DNA of 64,000 nucleotides. Origin: a bacterium. Its GTDB lineage: Bacteria; Zhuqueibacterota; Zhuqueibacteria; Residuimicrobiales; Residuimicrobiaceae. The position numbers were made by a program, and so were the translations under genes. Location: contig JAKQNR010000032.1 in assembly GCA_029565685.1 (NCBI GenBank), positions 186,001 through 250,000 of the forward strand, in the 5' to 3' direction. The notes below the pieces were generated by a model that was not told where the DNA came from, did no database searches, and was given only the letters and a program-made list of their open reading frames with translations. Positions 32,790 through 42,084 of the stretch are shown here, piece by piece; the first letter of the stretch is position 1; each line of letters opens with the position of its first letter.

Positions 32790-34912
32790 GAACAACGTAC
32801 ACCCTGTTACTTTGCGTGCTGTTGCTGATGATGGAGGCACTATCTGTTCAAGGCCAATCCATCACCGGCCGCCGCTACCTCTGGATCGGCGAGCTCTGGA
32901 CCGAAGAGGAGGATATTCCCAGTGGCGGATGGGAGGATTGCTTCGCCTGGCCCGGCAACCACTGGCGAATAGGTCTCGGTCATGAAAATCGGTTGATGAA
33001 CGGCACCGTCCGCCAGGGCGGCATGAGCTATGGACTGCTCAATTGGAAAGATTGGAAGAATGCTTTTTTCCCTTATATGGTTGGCGGCGTGAATCAGAGC
33101 AATCTGGTGCATCCCAACGGCGCTCGCTGGGGTTGCGTCGGTCACGAGTTCAAGCTGATTTTAAGACGTCCGCCGCCGACTTTAGTGGTGAATGGAGAAC
33201 CTCAGCCGCCGCGGCAGGCCTATGACGCTCTCGACGCCCATCTGATCAGCGATGCGGTGCTGTACATCCGCTGGTCTATGGATGTCGGGCTAACGGGCGA
33301 GATGCGTTATTATGCTTACGCAGCCTATCCGTTCGACAGTTATATGTTCATTGATTTTGTAGTGAAAAACACCGGGAACGTCAATCTAAATGAAAAAACG
33401 GCTGAATTGAATGGACAGGTTCTTCAGGGCGCCGCGTTCAACTATATGGTGCAGCCCCATGTCAGCTATGAAGGCGCGCGTCAGAATCAAGCAGTCTGGG
33501 AGCATATCAATGATGATTGGGTGGAGTATTACGGGGAGAATTACTTGGATTATCTAGGCGGCGGCACGCCGGTGCACCCAAGCGGAAATCCGCTGGCCGA
33601 TTCCCTACGCCTGTTTATCGTATGGGATGGCGATAACAATAAAATCTCCGGAGACGATACCGGGGATCCTGATTTGAACAGCGGTTTCGAGGAGCAAAGC
33701 CCGGGCATGGGCAGATTGTTGTCGCCGCAATATTTCGGCATGGGGCTGCTGCACGCAGATAAGAGCGCCCTGGATACCACCAATGATCTGCGACAGCCCT
33801 TTTCCACAGTTTGGCGTCCCGGCGACGTCCGCTTTTCATCCTGCGAGGAGGCATACAAATATTTTTTTACCGAAAGACACATGGCCAGCCCGCAGGAGAT
33901 GGGCTTTACAGAACCGAACGATCCACTCAATGTCGCGCGTCCCAATCCGTACATCGGAGTCGGACCCTATGAGATGCCGTTTCAGAGCGATGTTCATTTT
34001 ACTATGCTTTTCTGCGTGAACGGCATCAACTATGATTTATGCAACGCGCTGGGCTTATCCTGGTGGACTCGCTGGAAAGGCGGGGAGGGGATTACCGATC
34101 AGGAAAAAAATCAGTGGTTGGCCACTGGCCGTGATTCATTATTCAAGTACTTTAGTCAGGCAACCCGGCGTTATTTCAGAAATGTCGAAAATCATCGCAG
34201 TCCCTTTGACAGCCCCGAGCCGCCACCGCCTCCCGACTTGACCGTGACGGCGGGTGAAAAGTCGGTCATTCTAGAATGGAGCGACGTTTCCAAAATACCG
34301 GATCATGATACCGGTGTGCTTGATTTTGCCGGCTACCGGGTTTATCGCGCCAAAAGCCGCAATGATACCACGTTTCAGAGAATTTGGCAATGCGGCGGCC
34401 AAACCGGCATCCCCGTGGTCACCCGTTATGTCGACACCGATGTTCAACGTGGCTTTGCCTATTTCTATTATGTGACCGCTTACGACGACGGCAGTCAAAA
34501 CTGGGAACAGCCCGGTCGCTCTCTCGAGTCTGGTAAATACTGGAACATGATGTTGAAAAACAAACCGGTGCACCCGTTCATGAGCCAGCAACAGGTTTCC
34601 ACGTTGGAGCAGATCAAAGTGGTTCCCAATCCTTTTAACGACAAATCGGTCAAGTTCAATTGGCCGGGTGAAGAAAACAAGCTATTGTTCATCAATTTGC
34701 CTCTGCAGTGCACCATCAAGATCTATACCGCAACCGGGGATTTGGTTAAGACCATCGTTCATGATGACGGCACCACCGAACAGTCCTGGAATCAGGTTAC
34801 CGACAGCAACCAGCTGATCTACTCGGGTGTTTATTTCTTCCTGGTCGAGAGCGCCTTGGGAACCAAAACGGGAAAATTTGTCGTTATTCAGTCGAGCCGT
34901 TTGAATAATTAA
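32786..34912 (+). CDS. Secreted T9SS-sorted protein, tandem paralogue 3 of 3
   Basis: This 708-residue third copy has a signal peptide (1-24), then SITGRRYLWIGELW, EEDIPSGGWED, FAWPGNHWR, DDWVEYYGENYLDYLGGG and GMGRLLSPQYFGMG, the proline hinge (PEPPPPPDLTV), a fibronectin-III-like domain and a FlgD-like sorting domain (KVVPNPFNDKSVKF). By eye, copies 2 and 3 are the closer pair in their C-terminal 200 residues. It overlaps copy 2 by 4 bases and closes the coupled block. The function is inferred to be surface capture of a ligand for the TonB receptor; this is not shown by any motif. Confidence 0.8.
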   Translation: MRTTYTLLLCVLLLMMEALSVQGQSITGRRYLWIGELWTEEEDIPSGGWEDCFAWPGNHWRIGLGHENRLMNGTVRQGGMSYGLLNWKDWKNAFFPYMVGGVNQSNLVHPNGARWGCVGHEFKLILRRPPPTLVVNGEPQPPRQAYDALDAHLISDAVLYIRWSMDVGLTGEMRYYAYAAYPFDSYMFIDFVVKNTGNVNLNEKTAELNGQVLQGAAFNYMVQPHVSYEGARQNQAVWEHINDDWVEYYGENYLDYLGGGTPVHPSGNPLADSLRLFIVWDGDNNKISGDDTGDPDLNSGFEEQSPGMGRLLSPQYFGMGLLHADKSALDTTNDLRQPFSTVWRPGDVRFSSCEEAYKYFFTERHMASPQEMGFTEPNDPLNVARPNPYIGVGPYEMPFQSDVHFTMLFCVNGINYDLCNALGLSWWTRWKGGEGITDQEKNQWLATGRDSLFKYFSQATRRYFRNVENHRSPFDSPEPPPPPDLTVTAGEKSVILEWSDVSKIPDHDTGVLDFAGYRVYRAKSRNDTTFQRIWQCGGQTGIPVVTRYVDTDVQRGFAYFYYVTAYDDGSQNWEQPGRSLESGKYWNMMLKNKPVHPFMSQQQVSTLEQIKVVPNPFNDKSVKFNWPGEENKLLFINLPLQCTIKIYTATGDLVKTIVHDDGTTEQSWNQVTDSNQLIYSGVYFFLVESALGTKTGKFVVIQSSRLNN

Positions 34913-35171
34913 AAGGGATAAGAGAACTCTCGTTGCATCGAGCAGTTTTCTGCCATGCCCTGAAGGAGTGAAAGGAGCAGGCTATTCTTGGAAAAGGAGG
35001 TGATGCTGCCGGCTGATTTTACCCTGTGCATCCGCTCACGTTAACGAACCGTCAGGAGGTGATGTGAACTGGTGTCCGTTTGCCGGAACGATTGTTACGT
35101 TCCAAGGAAAAAGCGACATGATTAAATTCATCCTGTGCGATCTGATCGCTTAAACGAAAAAGGAGCCATCT
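34913..35171 (+). promoter_or_regulatory. Leader with two extended Shine-Dalgarno sequences
   Basis: AAAGGAGGTGAT at 34993-35004 and AGGAGGTGAT at 35054-35063 are 12- and 10-base matches to the complement of the 16S rRNA 3' end. The first overlaps a possible 18-codon frame (TTG 34988 to TAA 35042-35044, internal ATG 35003); the second precedes a 29-codon frame (35064-35153) and also creates a minimal ATG-TGA. A 6-bp inverted repeat GGAACG/CGTTCC lies at 35085-35103. The next gene has its own site AAAGGAG. Confidence 0.45.
35064..35153 (+). CDS. Possible 29-residue leader peptide
   Basis: A GTG at 35064 sits 4 bases after the strong ribosome site AGGAGG and opens a frame that ends with TAA at 35151-35153, 18 bases before the next gene. 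The peptide would be hydrophobic at its end (MIKFILCDLIA). It has no recognisable family. It may be a translated leader or chance; the unusual strength of the ribosome site is the only support. Confidence 0.25.
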   Translation: MNWCPFAGTIVTFQGKSDMIKFILCDLIA

Positions 35172-36371
35172 ATGAAAACAAAGACCGTATTATGTTTGTT
35201 TGCCGTACTTTTGCTCGTTTCTTTTACTTTTGCCGGCGTCACCGAAATGAAGATCTGGACCGATGAGATCATGGATCCAGATCCGGATCAAATGAACCCT
35301 GTGACGAGCAAGGTAACGCGTTACGGCACTAAATCCAGTCCGGCGAGTTACTATGTGGTTCGCTGGTGCACCAACCGCGAACCAGCCGGTGATTATATGA
35401 ATATCACCGGCACGGATCCAACGCCCGCCGCCGGTCCGTACTGCATGGATGTCGGCATGGGCCCAGTGCCGGGACCGAATTTGTGGATGGACATGCGCCG
35501 CGACGATGCCGCTCCGGGATGGACGGAACCACTGGATGCCTCAGCGACTGAACGCGTTACGTTTTGGATCAAGGCTGAACCGAACACCTGTCCTCTTTGG
35601 TTTTATGCGTTGGATTGGCCGTCTCCGGCTGGCTTTAAAAATGTTTCTGCCGCCATACGGATCGAAGGGGAGACAGTGATCACTCGGGATGAATTCGGGG
35701 AATGGTCTGGCCGCTTAAAGCCCTTTAACGGAAACTGGCAATTTGTGTCCATTCCCTGGGCTTTTCTGCAGCTTACGGATTCGGAAGTAGTCAATGCGGT
35801 GGTGCCCTATAGCTTTATCCATGAAGGGTCTGCTGGCGGCGATGGAGACGGTGCGGCGTACGCATTCACTCCGGCGACGTTGTGGAGCCTGACCTGGGCT
35901 ACGGCGACTACGGATGATGGTCCAACAGGCGTGTGGAACGCCGTTTATGCCACATCCCCCGACTGCAAGTGGAATCTTCCGCTGGGCAGCCCAGGGGTGC
36001 CGGATCAGCGATGGAGCATCGACGAAGTCGTCTTCTGCCTGAATCAGGGCACTGGCATCACGGATGTGGACGGCAAATCTTCGATCATGCCTCTGGAGTA
36101 CGGCCTGAGCAACAACTATCCCAATCCGTTCAATCCTACCACGCAAATCGAATATTCCATTCCCATTTCCAACCGGGTGTCGATCGAGGTGTATAATGCG
36201 CTGGGGCAAAAAATCAAGACGCTGGTAAACCGCACGATGTCGCCGGGCACGTACCAAGCGATCTGGAACGGCACCGATGATTTCGGCAACGCCGTTCCGT
36301 CCGGCGTGTACTATTGCCGAATGGTTTCGAGCCATTTTAATTCGGTGAAAAAAATGCTGCTGCTCAAATAA
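35172..36371 (+). CDS. Secreted protein with T9SS type A sorting domain
   Basis: This 399-residue protein has a signal peptide (about 1-21), a beta-sandwich-like region at about 25-290 that resembles carbohydrate-binding modules (ERVTFWIKAEP, GNWQFVSIPW, WSIDEVVF), and a textbook C-terminal sorting domain at about 315-399: LSNNYPNPFNPTTQIEY, then VSIEVYNALGQ, and SGVYYCRM. It should be exported by type IX secretion and anchored by PorU. It carries its own ribosome site (AAAGGAG) and follows the unusual leader described separately. The function is probably glycan or surface binding; this is inferred from the sandwich fold pattern. Confidence 0.85.
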   Translation: MKTKTVLCLFAVLLLVSFTFAGVTEMKIWTDEIMDPDPDQMNPVTSKVTRYGTKSSPASYYVVRWCTNREPAGDYMNITGTDPTPAAGPYCMDVGMGPVPGPNLWMDMRRDDAAPGWTEPLDASATERVTFWIKAEPNTCPLWFYALDWPSPAGFKNVSAAIRIEGETVITRDEFGEWSGRLKPFNGNWQFVSIPWAFLQLTDSEVVNAVVPYSFIHEGSAGGDGDGAAYAFTPATLWSLTWATATTDDGPTGVWNAVYATSPDCKWNLPLGSPGVPDQRWSIDEVVFCLNQGTGITDVDGKSSIMPLEYGLSNNYPNPFNPTTQIEYSIPISNRVSIEVYNALGQKIKTLVNRTMSPGTYQAIWNGTDDFGNAVPSGVYYCRMVSSHFNSVKKMLLLK

Positions 36372-36372
36372 G

Positions 36373-36410
36373 GATCAGAGAGGGGCAGAGTTCTTCTGCC
36401 CCTCTTGATC
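36373..36410 (+). terminator. Strong stem-loop after the sorted protein gene
   Basis: The arms 36373-36389 and 36394-36410 pair over 16 positions with one bulged G around a tetraloop GTTC. It begins 2 bases after the stop codon. There is no T-tract, so it may be an mRNA-stabilising 3' hairpin or a weak terminator rather than a classic intrinsic terminator. Confidence 0.6.
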
Positions 36411-36457
36411 GGCGAAGGAGACGCACGATCGGGTATTTTTTATGATGAAAGCGCATC

Positions 36458-38404
36458 ATGGCTGCCAAAGTCGTCATTGTACAAACGCATTTCAGACGGG
36501 CTGTTCCTTTTTTAACGATATTTCTGTTTGCTTTCACTTTGCGTTTGATCTATTTGCAGGGCTATCGACATTATCCCTTGTTCGCTTTTCCCCAGGTGGA
36601 TGCCGAGACCTATCTCTCCCAGGCCAAACAGATGGCGGACGGCCATTTTTTTCAAACCAACCGGTTTAGTTTTTATCAACCGCCGCTTTATCCCGTCCTG
36701 CTCGCCGCGTGTATGTATTTTATCACCACTCAGCTTTATTGGATTCATCTTTTTCAAATGATCCTGGGATCCATTAACTGTTTATTGCTCTACCAGGTGG
36801 GTAAATACTGCTTTTCTCCTTCCGCCGCTGTACTCGCTGCCTTGGCCTCCGGTTGCTATTGGCCGCTGATCTATTTCGACGGAGAGTTGTTGCCGTCCAC
36901 CGTGGCCATCTTTTTTATCTTGCTATTTATGCTATTTTGGTTGAAATTTATCAAATTATCCAACCGGTCGGCGCTTTTCTTGTCCGGAGTCAGTTTGGGA
37001 TTTGCCGCGATCGCTATCCCCAACATACTTTTGTTCGGCTGGACCGTATGCCCCATCGCTATCCTTTCTTCGGCGGTGCGCGGAAAGTCCCCTATCCACT
37101 GGATTGACGCTCTGAAAAGGCTGCTGATCTTTGCCGCCGCTTCCATCTTGCCTTTGGCGCCGATCTCTCTGTATCATTGGCATCTTGAAAGGGTTTTCGT
37201 GCCGATCTCGCACAACGGCGGTCTGAATTTTTACATCGGCAACAGCCCGAAAGCGGAAAACGCGGTAGGCATTCGCCCCGGTGAAGAATGGGATCATTTT
37301 ATCCAAACTCCGCAGAGAGAGAACCCGCAGAGCGTTCTTTCCAGCGCCGCTTTTTCAATGTATTGGTACAAGAAAAGTTGGCAATATATCCATCGTCAAC
37401 CGGTTGAATTTGTCAAAAATTTTATACGCAAACTATTTCGTCTCTTGGACGCTTATGAAACCAAGCGAAATATGGATATCTATTTTTTTCGACAGAAATT
37501 TTCCACTCTTATGAAATGGCCGCTTTTGGGCTTCGGGGTCGTACTGCCTCTATCGCTTCTGGGCTTGGTCTGGCCGCGTCCTGCAAACCCATACCGCATC
37601 TTTCTGACGTGGTACCTTTGCATCTATGGATTCTCTGTCATTATTTTTTTTGTTACCGCCCGCTATCGCCTTCCCCTGACGCCGGTGCTCCTGCTGTTCG
37701 CCGCTCACGCCTTTCTGCACCTGCTGCAACGATTGCGCACAAAGAGACTGCCATGGAAACAGATAGCGTTCCTGACCGCAACAAGTCTGTGGATTCATCT
37801 GGATCCAGCCGGCGTTCGCCCCAGCCAGGCGGAGCAGAAGGCCTCTCAGGCTGAGAGCTGGTACTATCTGGCAAGATCGATAGGGGATGCCGCCAACCAT
37901 CAAGACGACCCGGCGGATCGAGTGACGGGCTGGAAGAACGCCATCCAGACCATGCAGGTCTCCGCGCAATGCGATTCCTCCTTTGCTTACCCGCTTACTT
38001 TCATCGGCATCTATTCAGTGCAAATTGCCAAACAATTGCTGAAAGATTTCGTTTCGCAGGAGACGCCCGTTGTCGAAAAAAAGCGACTCCTGGGGCAGGT
38101 CGCTGCGCATCTGGCCTGCGCCGAAGGGCATTATCGTCAGGCCCATGCGCTCGCACCTCTCCAGGTCTCTCCAGTTTACAATCTTTCTCTGGCGCTTTTT
38201 TATCAGAATATTGTCGATTTTAATAATCCTTTCCTTTCACCTGACCTTGTGCGAGCGGCTATTGTCCGACGATGTGATGAAATCGCCCTTCTTCTGGATC
38301 AGCTGCTTCAGCAAAAGTATCTCAACGACCTTGCCAAATATACTGAACTTCAATTCAAGGCAGCGATGCAGAGAGAACAAGTTTTGCAGAATGCTATTTT
38401 TTAA
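36458..38404 (+). CDS. GT39/GT83-like membrane glycosyltransferase (GT-C fold)
   Basis: This 648-residue protein has about eleven membrane helices in its first 450 residues. A first periplasmic loop carries the acidic motif FPQVDAETYLSQAKQM, typical of the catalytic Asp in GT-C enzymes of the PMT/ArnT type that use polyprenyl-phosphate sugars. FFVTARYRLPLTPV in a late helix is also typical. The C-terminal 190 residues are soluble and helical, with TPR-like spacing (YRQAHALAPLQVSPVYNLSLALFY). It would glycosylate exported proteins or lipids. It is the only sugar-transferring enzyme in a region dominated by degradation, and may modify the T9SS-sorted proteins encoded upstream (inference). Confidence 0.8.
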   Translation: MAAKVVIVQTHFRRAVPFLTIFLFAFTLRLIYLQGYRHYPLFAFPQVDAETYLSQAKQMADGHFFQTNRFSFYQPPLYPVLLAACMYFITTQLYWIHLFQMILGSINCLLLYQVGKYCFSPSAAVLAALASGCYWPLIYFDGELLPSTVAIFFILLFMLFWLKFIKLSNRSALFLSGVSLGFAAIAIPNILLFGWTVCPIAILSSAVRGKSPIHWIDALKRLLIFAAASILPLAPISLYHWHLERVFVPISHNGGLNFYIGNSPKAENAVGIRPGEEWDHFIQTPQRENPQSVLSSAAFSMYWYKKSWQYIHRQPVEFVKNFIRKLFRLLDAYETKRNMDIYFFRQKFSTLMKWPLLGFGVVLPLSLLGLVWPRPANPYRIFLTWYLCIYGFSVIIFFVTARYRLPLTPVLLLFAAHAFLHLLQRLRTKRLPWKQIAFLTATSLWIHLDPAGVRPSQAEQKASQAESWYYLARSIGDAANHQDDPADRVTGWKNAIQTMQVSAQCDSSFAYPLTFIGIYSVQIAKQLLKDFVSQETPVVEKKRLLGQVAAHLACAEGHYRQAHALAPLQVSPVYNLSLALFYQNIVDFNNPFLSPDLVRAAIVRRCDEIALLLDQLLQQKYLNDLAKYTELQFKAAMQREQVLQNAIF

Positions 38405-38417
38405 AAGGTTCGAACCC

Positions 38418-40868
38418 ATGATCAACCGTGCATGCACTTTCTTGTCAGCGATGCTGCTGGCCGTTCACCTGACAGTCGCCGGTCGGACGGCCGACGCCGG
38501 GATCGTTCCCTGGACGATCAATTTACCTCCCTCTTTAGCTCAGGATAAAGCTGTTCAGGCAGCGCTGGCTGATCTGAATGCGATTGCACGATCCTGTGGA
38601 GTCCAATTCTCCATTCCACAGACGCTGGATGCTCTGCCCGGACAGGTTGTCGTGATCAGCCGCATAGGAGTGAAAAAGCCATCTGATCTGCTTCGGCCGC
38701 ATAGAGCCAATTGGATGCCTGTACGCCATCCTGAAGGCTTTAAACTAATGACCGTAGGTCAAGCGCCCGACAAAGCTCTGCTCATTTCCGGCGGGTCTCC
38801 TCTCGGCGTCGCATACGGACTCTATTGGCTCTATGACCGGATGCGCGTAAGCAAGACCCTTCCAGATCTATCGGTCGACAAGCAGCCTTCGCTTGCCATT
38901 CGCATGACCCGCAGTATGGTCGCCAGCAAAGATGATCTGCACCGGGCTCTGCGCTTCGGGCTGAACACGGTTTTTGGCGAAAACCCACTCAATCTGATCC
39001 CCTGGGACTCTGAACCGGAATCCAGCGAGAACGCTGGAAAACGGGAAACCGCCAAAGCATTGATCGAATATGCGCACGCCTTGCACATGAAATATCTGGC
39101 CTTTGGCACTGATTTCACCTTTCATCCCTCGCTGTTGCAGGAATTCAACGCGGCTCTATCCCCGGATGATCCGGCGTTCTGGGAAGCGGTGCAGGCGAAA
39201 TACCGCCGGCTCTTTTACTCTATGCCGGAACTGGATGGCTTGGCCAACTTTCTTGGCGAAGAGCAGATGTATTGGGGGAACTATCAGACCTTTGATCCCA
39301 TCCACCACGGCATCGATTGTGACTGGAGTCTGGAAAAACGGTATCGTACGTTTCTCATCAAAGTGCGGGAAGTCGTTGCCGAGGAATTCGGCAAACTTTA
39401 TTTTCATATCACCTGGGACAATTCGCCTGGCGAAGTGCATGCCCAACCGCAGGTATATCGCCGAATATTGGATGAAACCGTGCCGGTCGAAAATTTATAT
39501 CTCATCCCCAGTTCGACTCAGAATGACCGCTGGTGGTTTCAGGCCTTTAATCCGACCTTTAATCAGACTCCACATCGAATGCTGGTCATCTTTGAGACCA
39601 TGGATTATCATCATGGCGAAAATATGTTTCCGACTTTTCCCGGGCCCTATTACCAGGCCTGGCTGCAGCTGGTTCTCGGCTCTACCCCAAGCAATCTGCA
39701 GGGCGCCAATGCCGATATGCCGGCTCAGGATGTTTGGAACGAAACCCGCAATCTGACCGCCTACACCCTCTACCGTCTGATGTGGAATCCCCATGAAGAT
39801 GTACAAACCATTGCTGAAGATTTCGCCGCCATTCATTTCGGTCCTGCCGCCGCTGCCGGAATGGCAGACCTTTTCATGCTATCACCCATTGCCTACAAAT
39901 ACGGCCTTTACATTGAACCGGTCACCTACGGACAGTTCACCTCTTTGCCGCATATTCGGGTCGGCTCGTTTGTCGTTCAGGGATTTCCTGCCATCGATAA
40001 GGGCAAGGAGCACATCGAATTTTTGCGCAAGCTCTATGTACGCTGCAAGCCCTGGATCCCAGAGACCCTGTCTTACCTGGACCATGGGCTGGAAACCGCT
40101 GAAACCATGCGCCGCAAATTCGAGCTGATTGCACCGGCCCTTGCGGATGAAGCACGATCGAACCAGGTTGCGCAGGCGCTGGACATGACGCGCCTGCTGA
40201 TTCAGACCAACAACCGCTATGTAAAAAGCTTTTTCGCTTATTTTCACTATCTGGAGAACCCTGATGAGTCCAGCCGGCAGCAGCTGGCCGAACAGGTTCA
40301 GGCCCTGCAAATCGCCTGCGAGCAATTCCAGCACGTCCCCGGGTTCGGCTATGATCTGGCCGGAGTCCGTCAGCTGGTGGTCAATGCGCATGCGCTGTTG
40401 CAGGATAAGGCTGCGGCTGAAAAGGAACTGTTGGAAGCGCCTACTATGGCTGAGATTGAAACCGCGGTGGCCCGAGAGCAGGAGAAATATGCGCGAATTT
40501 TACATGACCATGCACTGGAGGCGGTGCGGGTGTTGCATTGGGAGGGCCGAGTGGATGGCGTGGATGTCTTAAAGATGAACGACAGGAATCTGGAGATTGA
40601 GCATGTCAAATGGGACGCCATCTATTTCAAAGATCAGACAATTTTCGCCGCGCTTCCGCAGAGGCCGGTGACGGTGATTCCTAAAAATCTTGATTCCCGC
40701 CCCATGCATCCATTTGTGCTGGAACAGCCGTCCGCAGCAAACGGCTACACCGCCAAGATACTCCTCAACGATCTGCCCGGCGGCGCCGGCTGGTGTAAAT
40801 TCGACCTTTATTATATCGATAAAAATCCGCTTGAATTGAATATGCTTCCACCATGGGCTGAACGATGA
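38418..40868 (+). CDS. GH67-like secreted glycoside hydrolase (alpha-glucuronidase-type architecture)
   Basis: The frame is open far upstream, but ATG 38418 is chosen because it follows AAGG and begins a signal peptide (about 1-27, ending ADA). The 816-residue product opens with the GH20b/GH67 N-terminal alpha-beta domain (LLISGGSPLGVAYGLYWLYDRM), then enters a TIM barrel (RMTRSMVASKDDLHRALRFGLN, FLGEEQMYWGNY, YFHITWDNSPGE) and a helical C-terminal domain. This matches alpha-glucuronidase-type clans, but the catalytic acids could not be assigned with certainty, so other families with the same architecture remain possible. Its end overlaps the next gene by 4 bases. Confidence 0.6.
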   Translation: MINRACTFLSAMLLAVHLTVAGRTADAGIVPWTINLPPSLAQDKAVQAALADLNAIARSCGVQFSIPQTLDALPGQVVVISRIGVKKPSDLLRPHRANWMPVRHPEGFKLMTVGQAPDKALLISGGSPLGVAYGLYWLYDRMRVSKTLPDLSVDKQPSLAIRMTRSMVASKDDLHRALRFGLNTVFGENPLNLIPWDSEPESSENAGKRETAKALIEYAHALHMKYLAFGTDFTFHPSLLQEFNAALSPDDPAFWEAVQAKYRRLFYSMPELDGLANFLGEEQMYWGNYQTFDPIHHGIDCDWSLEKRYRTFLIKVREVVAEEFGKLYFHITWDNSPGEVHAQPQVYRRILDETVPVENLYLIPSSTQNDRWWFQAFNPTFNQTPHRMLVIFETMDYHHGENMFPTFPGPYYQAWLQLVLGSTPSNLQGANADMPAQDVWNETRNLTAYTLYRLMWNPHEDVQTIAEDFAAIHFGPAAAAGMADLFMLSPIAYKYGLYIEPVTYGQFTSLPHIRVGSFVVQGFPAIDKGKEHIEFLRKLYVRCKPWIPETLSYLDHGLETAETMRRKFELIAPALADEARSNQVAQALDMTRLLIQTNNRYVKSFFAYFHYLENPDESSRQQLAEQVQALQIACEQFQHVPGFGYDLAGVRQLVVNAHALLQDKAAAEKELLEAPTMAEIETAVAREQEKYARILHDHALEAVRVLHWEGRVDGVDVLKMNDRNLEIEHVKWDAIYFKDQTIFAALPQRPVTVIPKNLDSRPMHPFVLEQPSAANGYTAKILLNDLPGGAGWCKFDLYYIDKNPLELNMLPPWAER

Positions 40869-42070
40869 TTCTCACACGATTCTCTATTTTTCCCTCAGTC
40901 GGATTCGCGCTGTTTGTCGCTTTGATCATCAGCGTGTTCCTTTTACCCTGCACCGCCTGGAATCAAACCGGGCTTTCCGGACAATTCATCTTTCAACCGG
41001 ATCGCCTTTTGCACGGTCACACACATGCCTCCTCTCTGGTCGAATGCCCGAACGGAGACCTGCTGGCCTGCTGGTACGAAGGCGCTACGGATCGAAGCGA
41101 GGATGTGCACATTCAGGCCGCACGGATGAAAAAAGGAGGGGAATGGGGTTCTCCCTTTCTGCTGGCTGACACGCCCACCTTATCAGACAATAATCCCTGC
41201 ATGATCATCGACCGGCAAAATCGTCTCTGGCTGTTTTATTACACACTGCTGGGCGGTTCCGAACAGCCATGGGAAACCGCTTTTTTACGGTTTAAACAAT
41301 CCCGTGATTATGAAAATCAGGACCGGCCTGTCCTCTGGAATTATGAGGCCGATCTGCCGGTACAGGTTGGGGACCTGGACACGATTGTATCTAGACTATG
41401 CGACGACTCGGCGTGGGTCGCGCCCGGCGCTGACGACCTACGCCAAAAGGCAAAGTTGCATCTGCGCAACCAATTGTCCCGACGCCTGGGATGGACCACT
41501 CGGGCGCGGCCGCTTATTCAGAGTTCCGGTGAACTGGTGTTGCCCATGGCATCGGAGATCTTTGGCATCGCGACCATGGCCATCACCCCTGATCAAGGAC
41601 GGACATGGTTTTTTTCCCAGCCGCCGTTGGGTTATGGCGTTGAACAGCCCACTCTTTTTGAGAGATCGGACGGCGTCCTGGTAGCTTATTTCCGAGATGC
41701 GACTTCGCTGCATCGGATCCGTTCAAGCATCTCTCGGGATCGCGGCAGGACTTGGTCCCCGATTATCGCCAGCGAATTGCCCAATCCAGGCTCAGGCCTG
41801 GAGGTGCTGCGGTTGAGAAACGGTCATGTCGTTTTGATCTATAATGATGTGGAAAGCGATCCGCGCAGCCGGCTGGCGGTTTCACTGTCTTTGGACGAAG
41901 GGAAGACCTGGCCCTACACCCGCCACCTCGAGGACAGCCCGGAGGGTAGATTCGACTATCCCTCTTTGTTGCAGGCTCAGGATGGCCGGTTGCACGCTGT
42001 CTACAGCTATAATGTGCAGACTATCAAACATGTCTCTTTTTCAGAGGCTTGGATCATGGGAAAAAACTGA
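40865..42070 (+). CDS. BNR-repeat sialidase-like exo-glycosidase
   Basis: This is a 401-residue exported protein with a long hydrophobic signal segment (about 10-33). It is a six-bladed propeller of the sialidase superfamily: the first blade has HASSLVECPNGDLLACWYEG, and three Asp-box motifs are visible (TPDQGRTW near 240, SRDRGRTW near 290, SLDEGKTW near 340). The conserved SGLEVLRLRNGHVVLIYND segment belongs to a non-classical branch common in polysaccharide loci. Such enzymes remove sialic, Kdo-like or other ulosonic acids, or rhamnose in some branches. The ATGA overlap with the upstream gene indicates coupled translation. Confidence 0.75.
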   Translation: MILTRFSIFPSVGFALFVALIISVFLLPCTAWNQTGLSGQFIFQPDRLLHGHTHASSLVECPNGDLLACWYEGATDRSEDVHIQAARMKKGGEWGSPFLLADTPTLSDNNPCMIIDRQNRLWLFYYTLLGGSEQPWETAFLRFKQSRDYENQDRPVLWNYEADLPVQVGDLDTIVSRLCDDSAWVAPGADDLRQKAKLHLRNQLSRRLGWTTRARPLIQSSGELVLPMASEIFGIATMAITPDQGRTWFFSQPPLGYGVEQPTLFERSDGVLVAYFRDATSLHRIRSSISRDRGRTWSPIIASELPNPGSGLEVLRLRNGHVVLIYNDVESDPRSRLAVSLSLDEGKTWPYTRHLEDSPEGRFDYPSLLQAQDGRLHAVYSYNVQTIKHVSFSEAWIMGKN

Positions 42071-42084
42071 CAGGCAGCGCTACG

